NCBI RefSeq assembly: GCF_963675165.1
Contig: NC_087385.1
Span: 3,844,501 to 3,908,500, forward strand
DNA from: Halichondria panicea
Lineage: Eukaryota; Porifera; Demospongiae; Suberitida; Halichondriidae
Reading direction: 5' to 3'
Length of the DNA stretch: 64,000 bases
Part shown: positions 11,710 through 22,556 of the stretch, one piece after another
Numbering within the stretch: position 1 is the first letter of the stretch
Layout of the letters: the number at the start of each line of letters is the position of its first letter
Made by a program: the position numbers and the translations under genes
The notes under the pieces: model-generated
What the model was told of the DNA's origin: nothing
Databases searched by the model: none
Seen by the model: the letters and a program-made list of their open reading frames with translations, nothing else

Positions 11710-14700
11710 ATGAAGTGTTTAATTGTAATCTTCATTCTGAGTTACATCTCTCTTCCTTGCTTGTGCAGAAGTCAAGAAAAAGAAATTCCAAGCTCTTGTG
11801 GAAATTTTATCCCATCTGCTAAAGATGATAAAAACATGTTTGAAGCAAGACCAGACTCCAGACCATGGCTAGTCTTGGTGTGGGTCTCATGCAAGAGCTT
11901 GTTTTTCGAGAGTGGCAGCTCGGCTCAGCTGTTGGTCAAGACGTGTGAAGGTGCAATAGTTGGTGACAAATGGGTGCTGACAGTTGCTAGCTGTTTCGAA
12001 GACTGTCAAGGTGGTGTGGAGCTGGCATCAGCCACTGTTGATGTAGGACTGCACAGTAGTGATATTCGTAAGGAGATAGCAGCCGGTAGAACAAGTGCAG
12101 AAAGAATTCCAGTGGATAGAATCTACTCGAGTGAGAAGAATTTCAGGTCTGGTAATATTGAAGAACTTGTTGGACAGCAGACAGTGCAGAATACATCTTT
12201 TTCGAGTGACCTCGCTCTTCTGCAGTTGAGCACAAGTGCAGGGGATCAGAATCGAGTGATTTCTCTACCAAACTGTTCCAAAAAACTTCTTCCCACCTCA
12301 ATGCCCTCTCAAAATGGATCTTCACAGATGAAAAAGAAAGACAGATTCTTACCAACGGCGTCTCCATTGAATGATCAGACACGCAGCAGTAGAGAAAGGA
12401 AGAGTCATGATGCTAGTGATACTATTGAGGGTGGTGCGGACAGTAACTGCCTTGTCAGCAGTTGGGGAGGTATTGCCAGCCCAACTGCTGCTCTCCAGGA
12501 GATGGGTTTGAGGCTGCTCTCACAGGATGAATGTGACCAAATCAGTGGAGGTTAGTACACAGAAAAAAACATTTGAGTAAAGTATATGCTTAACGTATAC
12601 TGTCATGGGTCACTGTAATAATTATACATACACACAGACTCCCTGCTTACTCAAGGACTTGTCTGTGCCGGTGTGTCCACTAACAGCTCTGTCTCATTGG
12701 CTGAATGGGAGAGGGTGGTGTCTGACTTCCGGCCAGACTGTGCAGTGCAGCAGGGCACTCCACTTGTGGTACCGCAGGAGGTCCAAGGAGATGAGATGGG
12801 GAAGCAGTGCGAGTGGAAGCTTCTGGGTGAGTAACAATTTGGTTTGTTCACAAACACTTGCATGAGACCCACACACAGAGTTCTCGATAAACCGTGTGAA
12901 ATCTGTGGTTGCTGTATTAGTATAGTGCATAGTTACTGTAGTGATTGTAGGCCTGTTGTGCTAAGAGCTGTAGACAGTGACTTAAATATTTTAAGACAGG
13001 TTTAAAGTCACTATAGTCGTGATACTTTTGATGTTTTGTTTCCTTACACAGGGCTCTTATCTTTTGGATTGGGCTGTCACCAATCCAGGAATGATACACA
13101 GTCTGAAAAAGAAGGCAACATTTCTACCCCTGGCTTCTTCAGTAGTGTGTGTGGGCATGTCCCCTGGATAGAGGCCACCATAGAACAGCATGAGGGTATG
13201 TCCAATGATTATTATGGATTAGCAGTTTAAAGATTTGCATACTTAAAAAGCTATAGTTAGTCACAACTTTCAGCTATTTGTACACCACACATACATGTCA
13301 TATTATTTTCATCCTGCATACTCTCTAAACCTAAGTCATAACATACTATACATTAGACTTACATGTAAGTCCCAGCTATAGCGGCTTTTGTTTATGGACA
13401 ATTGATTTCACATTGAGGTTTGACAATTGTGATTCCCCCATGGGCTAACTGCGTACATATGAAAACCCACTTCCGAGCATTTGTTTATTATTTCAGTCTT
13501 AAACTCCTGTACATTACTGTGAATATATAATTCATAGTACAACCAATGGCTGCTTTGATAGGTATGATGACTTTTACCCACTTCCCCCTCAGCTCTTGTA
13601 TCTGCTGCCTGCCCAGTGCTTCCCCAGCCACCACCCAACGGATACATCTGCTCCCGAGAAGGAAGCTCCACCCTTATAGTGGAGGTGTGCTGTGACCAGG
13701 GCTACCTACTGGAGGGGACGGCCATGTTCATTTGTAACCCTGTCAGTGGCCAATGGGAGTCGTCCGTTCCTCCTCAATGTGTCCGTACGTAATTTCATGC
13801 ACGAGGGTGTGATTTCAATGCTTTGGGAACTGTCCATGCAATTTTGCATAATTATAATAGTTATTTCAGAGTGCAGTACGTACAATGCTATGCTTAAACA
13901 ATCTGTTGTAATTACCACAGAGCATGCCTATAAAGGTACAGATTTAGGTATCTTTCTCAGTCTACTCATCATTGTGTTTTGTCAGCCCATCAAATACTCC
14001 CCTCCTTTCTTTTCTGCTAGCTAGAACTGCACTATAATTGTCTTAATTTTGAGTGGCCTGCTATAAGCTAAGGTTCGCTGCACACAATATGTTTTCCATT
14101 GATTCTCGTGGGTGTTTAGATACATGCTTGCAACTATAGCCTAATCGTATACCTACTTCAATCTCTTGAAGACAATACAGTCATGTGCTTTCTACTCGTC
14201 ACTGAAGACAGTATGGTTCTTAGTACTGTCTCTGTGTATAACTACTGTACCCTTGTGGTGTGTCTATGTTGAAACAATAGCTCATTCAGCAATTGAGAAA
14301 CAGTCAATATATCTATAGCTACGTATGTCACTTGTGTGTATTGCAGTTTGCAAAATCATACTTACAACCCCTTTGCTTGTACATGACACTGACCTGTTGC
14401 GTAAACACAAAATCTGTGTAGCTACATGTGTTAAAGTCACCCAATCACATGGATACAATTATACGTACATATCAAAGTAATTTTTAAGAAACTCCTTATC
14501 TATAGTATCTACCCACAGCTGTACGATGTCCACTCCTGGCCACCCCCTTGCACGGCTACACCTATCCCCCATCCTGCAACAATTCAGTGTATCAGACTAG
14601 CTGTTGGATATCATGTGATGACGGCTACTCCCTCAGCCATGGGAACGGGCTGATGACTTGTGTTGATGATGGTTTTTGGTCTACTCAACTTCCCAACTGC

Positions 14701-17700
14701 ATACGTATGTTATATAGTTTGAAGTCTTACGTTTGAAGATTTTGTCTCATTTATTGATTATTGGACATACAAGTTACCACTAGACTGCTGCACGCATTAG
14801 AAATTGTTATCCTTGAAGAAGTACTGAGACATGAATTTACTGTTTTGATACATACATGTATGTAGTATGTAGCAAGTACCAACTACTATCTGGTTGATTT
14901 TGTCCTCATTCTCAAAATCCCTTTGCATACACAGCCACCGATTGTGGCCCTCCTCCCTCGGCCGGTAGTTTGCTGGCCAGTTATTCCTCAACCCTCATCA
15001 ACTCTACGGCCATTTACACCTGCTCACACTGCCACACTATGTTGGGTGTGGCCAACGAGAACACGGAGGTGGTGTGTGGTAATGACGGCAATTGGAGAGG
15101 ATTCAAACCAATGTGTGCACGTGAGTGCATTTGTTACTGTGTCTACTGCGCACCTAAAAGCCCTATTCCATAAACTATACTGTACAATTAGAATTGTAGC
15201 ATCGTGCATGTACTGTAACACATTGTGCACACTATTACTTGAAGCTGCTATTAGTTTGCAACTGGATAGTTAACAAAATAATGTTCCCTACAGCTGTCCA
15301 CTGTCCTCCAGTAATCGCACCTCCTTACGGCTCAGCTCAGATCCCATCCCTGCAATGTGGAGCACACGTCCGCTACTCATGTGATCCCAATTTCAATCTG
15401 ATTGGTCGCTCAGAAGCCGAGTGTTTGGGTGATGGAACATGGAGCTCACCAACACCCCATTGCACAAGTATGACATGGCTATTAAGAACCGCATTAGCTA
15501 GTACCAAGGGCTTATTGCTAGTGATACATGTATTTGACCTTATGTCAGCTTCTTTGTTGAGGGACTGTATCAATCGATCTACATCATTTTTTATGACTGT
15601 CTAGTTATTATGCAGCATTCAAATAGATCAATAGTCTAGATTGCAGTACATATAGATAGGTGATGGGTTAGTTTCAGGTACGTAAGTTATATTTATTGGC
15701 CAACGTCTATAATCATTCATACAGCTGTATCCTGTCAAGCCCCTAAGATAGTCGGGAGCAACTTTGCCGAGGACAACAGCAGCTATCCATTTGGTAGTGT
15801 GATCCATGTTGAGTGTGGCCGATGTAGGGAGAGAATGGTGGATGGTGTGAGGACAGACGAGGACACTCTCACCTGCACCACAAAGGGGAGGTGGGACAAG
15901 ACAATACCAACCTGTCGATGTAAGTGGAGACAGTACAGAAAAACCAACTTGTTTTTGGTAATAAGAAAGAAATGAAATAGAGGAGTGAGGAAGTTTTCTC
16001 CATGAAAGCTATAGGGTCAAATTATAAAACATTTGGGCTACGAGTTTTCTCAGAATGTCATGCTACAGATGTCAATTTAATATACACTGCTTCCTCTTTA
16101 ACACAGGGTCCACCTGTCCCTTACCTGGGTTGCTGGACAACGGTGCTATTGAGCCACTGGGGCAGCTGTATTTCTGCGGAACCACGGTCAAATTCTCATG
16201 CAACCAGGGCTATATACTGAATGGAACTGGAACAAACTCTTCCATGTGTATAGTGAATGGAACCTGGACAGAGGAATTTCCAACATGTGAAGGTGAGTTT
16301 AATTGAGCTAAGATTCTGAGCTGAACTTTTTTTGTATACAGAACTCCCTGTGGATTATTGCCCTCCTCCTCCTTCACCACAAAATCACACTCATTTTTGT
16401 GGGTCAAAGCGCACAAGGTATCTCCACTCTACTGTGACGTACTGTTGTGATGATGGCTATGAGTTTATGAATGGAGTGGGGGTGGAAACCGTGAGGTGTG
16501 AAGAGAGTGGAGGATGGAATGGAACTGCACCCACCTGTAAACGTCAGTTTTATCACTACATACTGTAATGAATCTCCTCTCCATTCCGTCATTCTGTCAC
16601 GTAGGATAACAATAGCTTTTCTGTCTATCTGGATTTGGAGATAGCTTTTCTCATTAAATACTCGAATGATTTGCATTTAGATCACAAAGTGTCAAATTTT
16701 CTGCTGATTTGGCTCATTCGTATATGTTTCACTCGGAAAATTGGTGTGCATGCTGCATACAATTATACTGGCCCTCACTACACATACATACAGCTATTAC
16801 GTGCCCAACTCCTGTCCTGCCAGTTAGTTTGGTCGTCTCAAGAGTGCAGCTAGGATATACACAAGGTCATGAGCACACGTATGGTAGCAAATCAGCCAGT
16901 GAATTTAGATATGGGACGAGACTGACTCTGAGATGTGTGAGTTTGGAGCTCCGTCACTCTGTGGGCGGTCACAAGCACCTGACATGTGGGAGAGAGGGTC
17001 AATGGGACCACCCAGTGCCAAGCTGTCAAGGTAAGGAATTGATTTATCTAGATGGCTCTTACGTACGTATAGGTAGGTTGATTACATGTAGCTAATGCAT
17101 GGAATAAGTACACAATATACTAACTGCATGATTTCTGAACATTTAATGTATGCTACTAAATGAAATATCAAAAAACATGTTGTTAATTGTGTGCATACAT
17201 ACAGCCACAGGATGCTCTATTGCTTGTGAGGCCCCAGCTCCACCGAGGAATGGACGAATAGTCAGCATTATCCGACCAGGAGTTGGAACTGTTCCAAAGA
17301 GTTTAAATGGCTATCGTGGAGTGATTGTCGGAGATGTAACAATATACAGGTGTAGCCATGGTTACTATCTTCACGGTAGCGGGAGCCGGAGGTGTGGCAG
17401 CAATGGAGTGTGGAGTGGACAAACACCTCGTTGCCTATTATGTAAGTCACCGTTCAAATTTTTCTATGACCAAACAGGGCCGCATCAAGATTTGGGTCAG
17501 GGGGCAAATGAAAAATGTAGAGGAGGTTAAGTCCCCTATGGTGTATGCATACACTAAAAGTGCACGCCAAACTAGGGGAACCGGGAGAGCATAAAAATGT
17601 GGATATTTCAGGCCTTTAGAGCGCTTCTGGTGGAATATCAACTAACAAATCATCATATTCTAGCTGTACAAATGCCTAATAATGAATCTTCCAGATCCTG

Positions 17701-20700
17701 GGGGGAGGGGGCGAATTATACCCCCCTCCCCCCCCTTAATGCAGCCCTGCCAAATCATTGTGATTATAAACACACTAATATGGTGTTGTTATGCCATGTT
17801 ATGTTTGTAAAGCATATATACACATAGCAACACACGTCATTGTTATTGCACAATCAACTTATGTACATGTGCGTACATTGTAAAACAGATTTACTATTAC
17901 GTCTAGCTTATACTCACGAGATTAGTTTTTTTTTCACAGTTAGAGTTTGTAGCTAAGTATGCAGCAAGCAGTTGGAAGAGAGCTACTGGTTAGTGCTTCA
18001 TCTCAACTCTTTGGAGGTACGGTTGTCCCCGCAACACATGACTTTCATTCTGCCCAGCACCAAATCTTATGCATTGATGATGTGTTTGAAGCTTCACGTC
18101 AAGAGATGCCAGCTGTGTACACTGAGGAACGTTTCGATATTAAGATAAGGGTGTTACCTTCTAAAAGAAGCTTTCGCTATACGGTACAGGGTGAAAACGT
18201 GATTGGTGAATTGAAAGAAACTATTGAAGATGATAGAAATATCCCTGCCAACAAAATATCTTTATTGTTTAATGGAAGACTTCTTCGGGATGAACAAACA
18301 TTCAATGAAACAGGAATAGGACCTGGCAGTAATCTTCGAATGCTCATGCAGCAAAGGGGTGGAAAATTTAACTTAGACCTGTCGCAACTTCATCCTAAGT
18401 ACGATTACGACTTTACGCATAAAAAACCGCAACCCAAAGAGAAGTATGTAAGAGGAGGATATGTTTATGATCGTCCATACGGCTGGAATCGACTGGCTCT
18501 CAGGGTTCTTGGTAGGTACGAGAATGACGTTTGGTTAGGTCCAAATGGTATTCGTACTCATTCTGTACGCCGGGAATGGCCTGTTTCATATCATGGTACA
18601 AAAAGAGAGAGTGTGGATGGAATTCTTGAGTCTGGACTATTCCCTGGGAAGCGAAAGGTTTATGGCCAAGGAGTGTATACTTGCCCATCAATTGAAGTGG
18701 TTGCACACATGTATGCTGACACTTTTAGACATACAGATGGTAAAAAGTATCAAATTATTTTTCAAAATCGTGTCAACCCATCTTCAAGTCATCTCACAAT
18801 CATTGACCAGTCAACAACGCGTGTTAAAGCTGACTACTGGTTATCCCCATTGCAAGATGTGAGCACAGACCAAATTGATGTTCGCCCTTACGGTATTCTG
18901 TTTAGAAGAGCTTAAACTCTGAAGAACAGCCATGTCTTTCTTCCTTTAGCTGTTGTTAATTAGATTAGATCTAGTGCCAAGCTATATGTTTTATCATAAA
19001 GTTTTGTGTCAGGATTCCTAGCTATATTTAAATATGTTGCTGATTCATTTACGACAATTACGATTACTTGTTTAGGGCCAAAATGATATACCCAAGGCAA
19101 TCGATCTCATGCATATACAATTATATAGACAAACAACTCTATTTTCTGGGTTGTGTATCACTCTTTCACTCACTACTGGAGAATCTATTATGTGTGCGTC
19201 TAGTCCTTTTGCTTGCAACCAAAACAATAATTAAGAATTAAGGTGGTGGTATCAATAAAATAATGGTCCAAAAAAGGCAACATTATTTAAAGTATTGGGG
19301 GGCTCTTGACCACTTATCGAGTGCCCCCAATTTCAGCTGGTAACAAGTCTGTAATAGCGCTCATGCAACAAACAGGAAACTGTGATTCTGTATATATACC
19401 CGTATACATGTCACGAGGCACTCTCTCCCCTGCACACACAAACAGCTGATCAACCTCGGAGTCGATTCATATCACGTAACCCTATGAATACGACTCTGTG
19501 GGAAACTGCTGACTCTGCCTACTTCCTGTCCACCAATACGATCTACCTCGCCTGTCAGATCAGCACTGAGGGGGTGGGAATAGCGTTACCCATCAGGAAG
19601 ATTGATGGACCACCAGTGAGCAGGGTGAATGCTAGGATGAGGTGGGTTGTGAACATGTCAATCAAAACACTTACATACATGTATATACCTACTTTAATAC
19701 ATCAAGTTTTAGGACATTAAGAAAGAGATATCTCTTTTATATATAAAAAGTCCTACACCAAGCAAATTGCATGTCCATAGAGACGCAGGGTTTGCACTTC
19801 ATTGAATGTGCCTTAAATACAAGGCTTTAATTTTCTAGGGCCTATGGTAGCCCATCACGAAGCACACAGCTGGCAATTCAGCCTCGCAATGCAGCTGGTG
19901 GACACTCCATGGCTGGGGTCTACCTCTGTGAGGTGCAGTCTGCCAGTGACAGCTCTCTCAGAATCAGCAAGACCCTCACTGTGCATGTACATGGTCAGTC
20001 AATATGTTTCTTCTACATTATGAAAACTGTTATATGTCCATGAGCGTACGTAGCTGTACTTACTTAATAGCTTGACCAGTTGTCATTGTATAAACTATAC
20101 CCCATTCTCTATCACAGATGTGCTGTGTCCAACTCCCAGACCACCAGTTCATGGAAAACTGGTAACCATGGGAACAGTACTAGGGAGCTGTCTCCATTAT
20201 CAGTGTGACAGAGGCCACACACTAATTGGCTCTGACGACAGGGTCTGCCTCCCCGATGGAATGTGGACCGGAACCACTCCACAATGCTGTGAGTCTACTG
20301 TCTATGTTTTAATTGTTAGGGTTCCCACTAATTTAATTGGGCGCAGCGCAGGCAGGACCTTTTAGGGGTAGGCACATTTATTTATGAGAATAATAGGCAG
20401 GCTTTGGAAATACAGGTCAGTACATGTCATCAGTATTGTATAAACAAACGTCTGTCAAGTACTGGGTAGTTTCATGAATACCTGCATGGGGATATTATCA
20501 CAGTTGTGTGCTGTGTCCATGCAATTTTGCATAATTATAATATACGTAGTTGTTTCAGAGTGCAGTACATACAATGCTATACTTAAACTATATATTATAA
20601 TAATCAGAGAATAATCGGATTTTTTATGAGAATAATAGAATAATAGGTGAAAAAAGCATAATTTATCAGGGCCTACAGACATGTTTGATATACTACGTCT

Positions 20701-21236
20701 CGAGCACAGCCCCTCTAATAGTTAACAGTAAAACCAATCCTATTTCCACTCACTTTGTTACAGCTCTGTATAATACAGTGGAACGGTGACCGGCCCGAAC
20801 CCCTCTATAACGGACACCTTTGGGGAACAATGTTTTGGCCTTTATACAGAGGTGGCCTTTGTTGAGAGGTTGTTTTGTACATAAACTGTTCATTTGGGAC
20901 CTGGGTGCCTGGCCGTTATATAGCAACTGGCCTTTATTCGGAGGTGGTTGTGAACAGAGGTTCCACTGTAGTAGTCTACACATAATTTATTTGTCTCCCC
21001 TTGCAGTGAGTTTATTCAATGCTACCTGCTCGTCACCACCTCCTGTTGACCATGCGTCTTTGACCACACCCATTTCATCTGGGTCATATCGTATCAACGA
21101 CATAGTCAGTTATGAATGTGGCCAGGGCTATCTGGTCACAGGGGAAAGCAGTCGACGGTGTCTGGGTGGAGATAGGTGGAGTGGAGAAGGCCCAAGGTGT
21201 GAAAGGGGAGGCGAGAAAAAGGGACATGAAGAATAA
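11710..21236 (+). CDS. Secreted pseudo-serine-protease / CCP(9) / Ig / CCP(2) protein (16 exons, ~1239 aa)
   Basis: Exons: 11710-12550, 12638-12826, 13052-13195, 13593-13784, 14519-14704, 14935-15120, 15294-15467, 15725-15919, 16107-16292, 16342-16542, 16794-17030, 17205-17441, 19446-19641, 19839-19993, 20118-20288, 21007-21236 (3720 nt). The first ATG (11710) opens a signal peptide (MKCLIVIFILSYISLPCLC). Exons 1-3 encode a trypsin-like fold. The His57 site reads VASC instead of AAHC, and the Ser195 site reads CAVQQGTPLVV instead of CxGDSGGPL. Only the Asp site (SSDLALLQL) remains, so it should be inactive. Exons 4-12 are one CCP/sushi module each, exons 13-14 an Ig-like domain (YLACQIS ... 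GVYLCEV), exons 15-16 CCP modules. All introns are phase 1 except the one inside the Ig domain (phase 2). There is no transmembrane segment; the tail is basic. Probable role: extracellular recognition or complement-like scaffold (inference). Confidence 0.88.
17959..18915 (+). CDS. Nested intronless ubiquitin-like + PARP-like (ADP-ribosyltransferase-like) protein, 318 aa
   Basis: The ORF runs from ATG 17959 to TAA 18915, inside intron 12 of the CCP gene on the same strand. Residues ~1-54 are unassigned. Residues ~55-130 align by eye with ubiquitin from end to end (start FDIKIRVLPSKRSFRY; centre IPANKISLLFNGRLLRDEQT) and close with QQRGG, like ubiquitin's RLRGG. Residues ~165-318 hold RPYGWNRLALRVLG, EWPVSYHGTKRES, VYGQGVYTCPSIE, QNRVNPSS and DVRPYGILFRRA. 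YHGT and GxGVYxxPS resemble the His and Tyr sites of PARP-type transferases; the usual Glu is not evident. A polypyrimidine tract and CAG at 17929-17939 could be a 5' UTR acceptor. Function is unknown; ubiquitin-linked ADP-ribosylation is an inference. Confidence 0.85.
   Translation: MQQAVGRELLVSASSQLFGGTVVPATHDFHSAQHQILCIDDVFEASRQEMPAVYTEERFDIKIRVLPSKRSFRYTVQGENVIGELKETIEDDRNIPANKISLLFNGRLLRDEQTFNETGIGPGSNLRMLMQQRGGKFNLDLSQLHPKYDYDFTHKKPQPKEKYVRGGYVYDRPYGWNRLALRVLGRYENDVWLGPNGIRTHSVRREWPVSYHGTKRESVDGILESGLFPGKRKVYGQGVYTCPSIEVVAHMYADTFRHTDGKKYQIIFQNRVNPSSSHLTIIDQSTTRVKADYWLSPLQDVSTDQIDVRPYGILFRRA
20774..20970. mobile_element. Short pogo/Tigger-like MITE (R2 family), deleted copy
   Basis: The ends TACAGTGGAACGG and AGGTTCCACTGTA form terminal inverted repeats with TA at each edge. 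Internal text about GGCCGTTATA and GAGGTGGTTG matches the longer copies at 25112-25584 and 34136-34616. It lies in the last intron of the CCP gene. Confidence 0.7.
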
Positions 21237-21451
21237 TTAAAAATGAAGGATAACACTGATTTTGTATGCCAATACTTGTAGGATTCACGATTATGTAGAT
21301 TGAACTGGCTGTAAAAAAAGTGTAATAATTATGTTTGTAATCTAATTATTATAACCATAATAAAATAAATATACGTTGAATCAATCTATATAGCGGATTG
21401 TTAAATTACGAAAATGTGTGCAAACTGTTAACTGTTATTTATACTGCACAG

Positions 21452-21571
21452 TTGGATAAGGTCAGATTGGAGTTCGAGTGCAGTAGATGAGTTTAAAAAC
21501 AAAAGACCTAATGACTTTTCAGAGAAACACTTTGAACTTGATAGTGACTATCACCACTGCAACCTCCAGAA
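21452..21571 (+). other. Orphan exon candidate downstream of the CCP gene
   Basis: A good acceptor (ACTGCACAG) at 21451 and a strong donor (AA|GTAAGG) at 21572 flank 120 nt with one open frame reading SAVDEFKNKRPNDFSEKHFE then LDSDYHHC. The composition is coding-like, but I find no partner exon. It might be an alternative 3' exon of the CCP gene or a gene remnant. If the donor is unused, the frame stops at 21573-21575. Confidence 0.25.
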
Positions 21572-21618
21572 GTAAGGGGGGAACACTGTGGAAGGGGTTA
21601 CTAAGCTCACATGTACAG

Positions 21619-21620
<2 letters not shown>

Positions 21621-21651
<31 letters not shown>
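21621..21651. repeat. (GT)n microsatellite
   Basis: About 15 GT units. Confidence 0.95.
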
Positions 21652-21652
<1 letters not shown>

Positions 21653-21695
21653 TTGTATTTATATGCCAGCTGTATAACTGTTTTAGCGAGTATTA

Positions 21696-21750
21696 TGTGC
21701 TAAAATCATTTTGCTGATTGCTTTGTGCTAAAATCATTTTGCTGATTGCC
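21696..21750. repeat. Tandem duplication, 28-bp unit
   Basis: TGTGCTAAAATCATTTTGCT with GATTGC occurs twice in direct orientation, 28 bp apart. Confidence 0.9.
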
Positions 21751-22153
21751 AGTGCAGTGAACGTCAACATGGAATAGGAGCTGAGATCGATGATTTGAGA
21801 TCACAACCGATTGAGGGATTGGCTCTTGTAGTGGCTGCATGGACACAACTTGGCATACTGTGGTGCCCTTAATCTAAGCGCAATATAATAGGGAATCTTA
21901 TACCACACTTACGTCACCACTAATCGATCTCATTGGTCAACAGCTGTAGAATAATTTATATAGAATATTAGCATGCAGCCCCAGGCATGCACAGTTTTTC
22001 AAGTTGTTTTTTCATTTGTTCAAGAAAGTAAGCAAAGAGAAAAGAGCCATGCTTGACAGTACTAACACTCAAAGCGACGGTAGAAACACGGAAGGTGCTC
22101 TCCAACAAGATGGCTAAGCTTCCATGGGTCCATGGGCGTGGTTTAGATACATT

Positions 22154-22312
22154 TTATCCAAAAAAAACTTGCAACTCCAGTAAGGGACGTCGAATGGTCA
22201 ACGCTTGGATCAAGGAAACACTTGAGCATCTGTAAGAGTCGATGTGTTGCTCAACTAGCTCTTTGATGGCTGCAAAATCCGGCATAGTCTTGTTCTTTTT
22301 TGCAGTCTGCAT
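22154..22312 (-). other. Small open frame, 52 codons (doubtful)
   Basis: ATG at 22312-22310 opens MQTAKKNKTMPDFAAIKELV then EQHIDSYRCSS and stops at 22154. The amino-acid mix looks natural, but there is no recognisable family and no clear splice context. It lies just downstream of TMEM107 on the same strand and could be noise. Confidence 0.2.
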
Positions 22313-22352
22313 CGTGGATTGAATTGTTGCTAGGGGAATAGTGCTGCGGTCG

Positions 22353-22512
22353 CGTGGTATAAGTCAGATATACCACACCTACTCAGAGGATATGCACCTC
22401 ATATATCCTCCGCTACCATGGTTACATACCCCTCAACTACGCCTCGGAGTAACTATGGTAGCGGAAGCATATCCTCCTCTTAGGTGTGGTATATCCTATA
22501 CTTATAGCCACT
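22353..22512. repeat. Fold-back MITE-like inverted repeat
   Basis: The arms contain GATATACCACACCT and its complement AGGTGTGGTATATC, then ATCCTCCGCTACCATGGTTA versus TAACTATGGTAGCGG. The whole 160 bp can form a hairpin. Confidence 0.7.
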
Positions 22513-22556
22513 TGGCCAGTCCAATGTGGTCTTACAGTCTAGTGCATATATATGAT

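Noticed and set aside
22154..22312. RNA polymerase subunit fragment, suggested by the FAAIKELVEQHIDSY string
   Set aside because: The resemblance is short and stops at once; listed only as a doubtful open frame.
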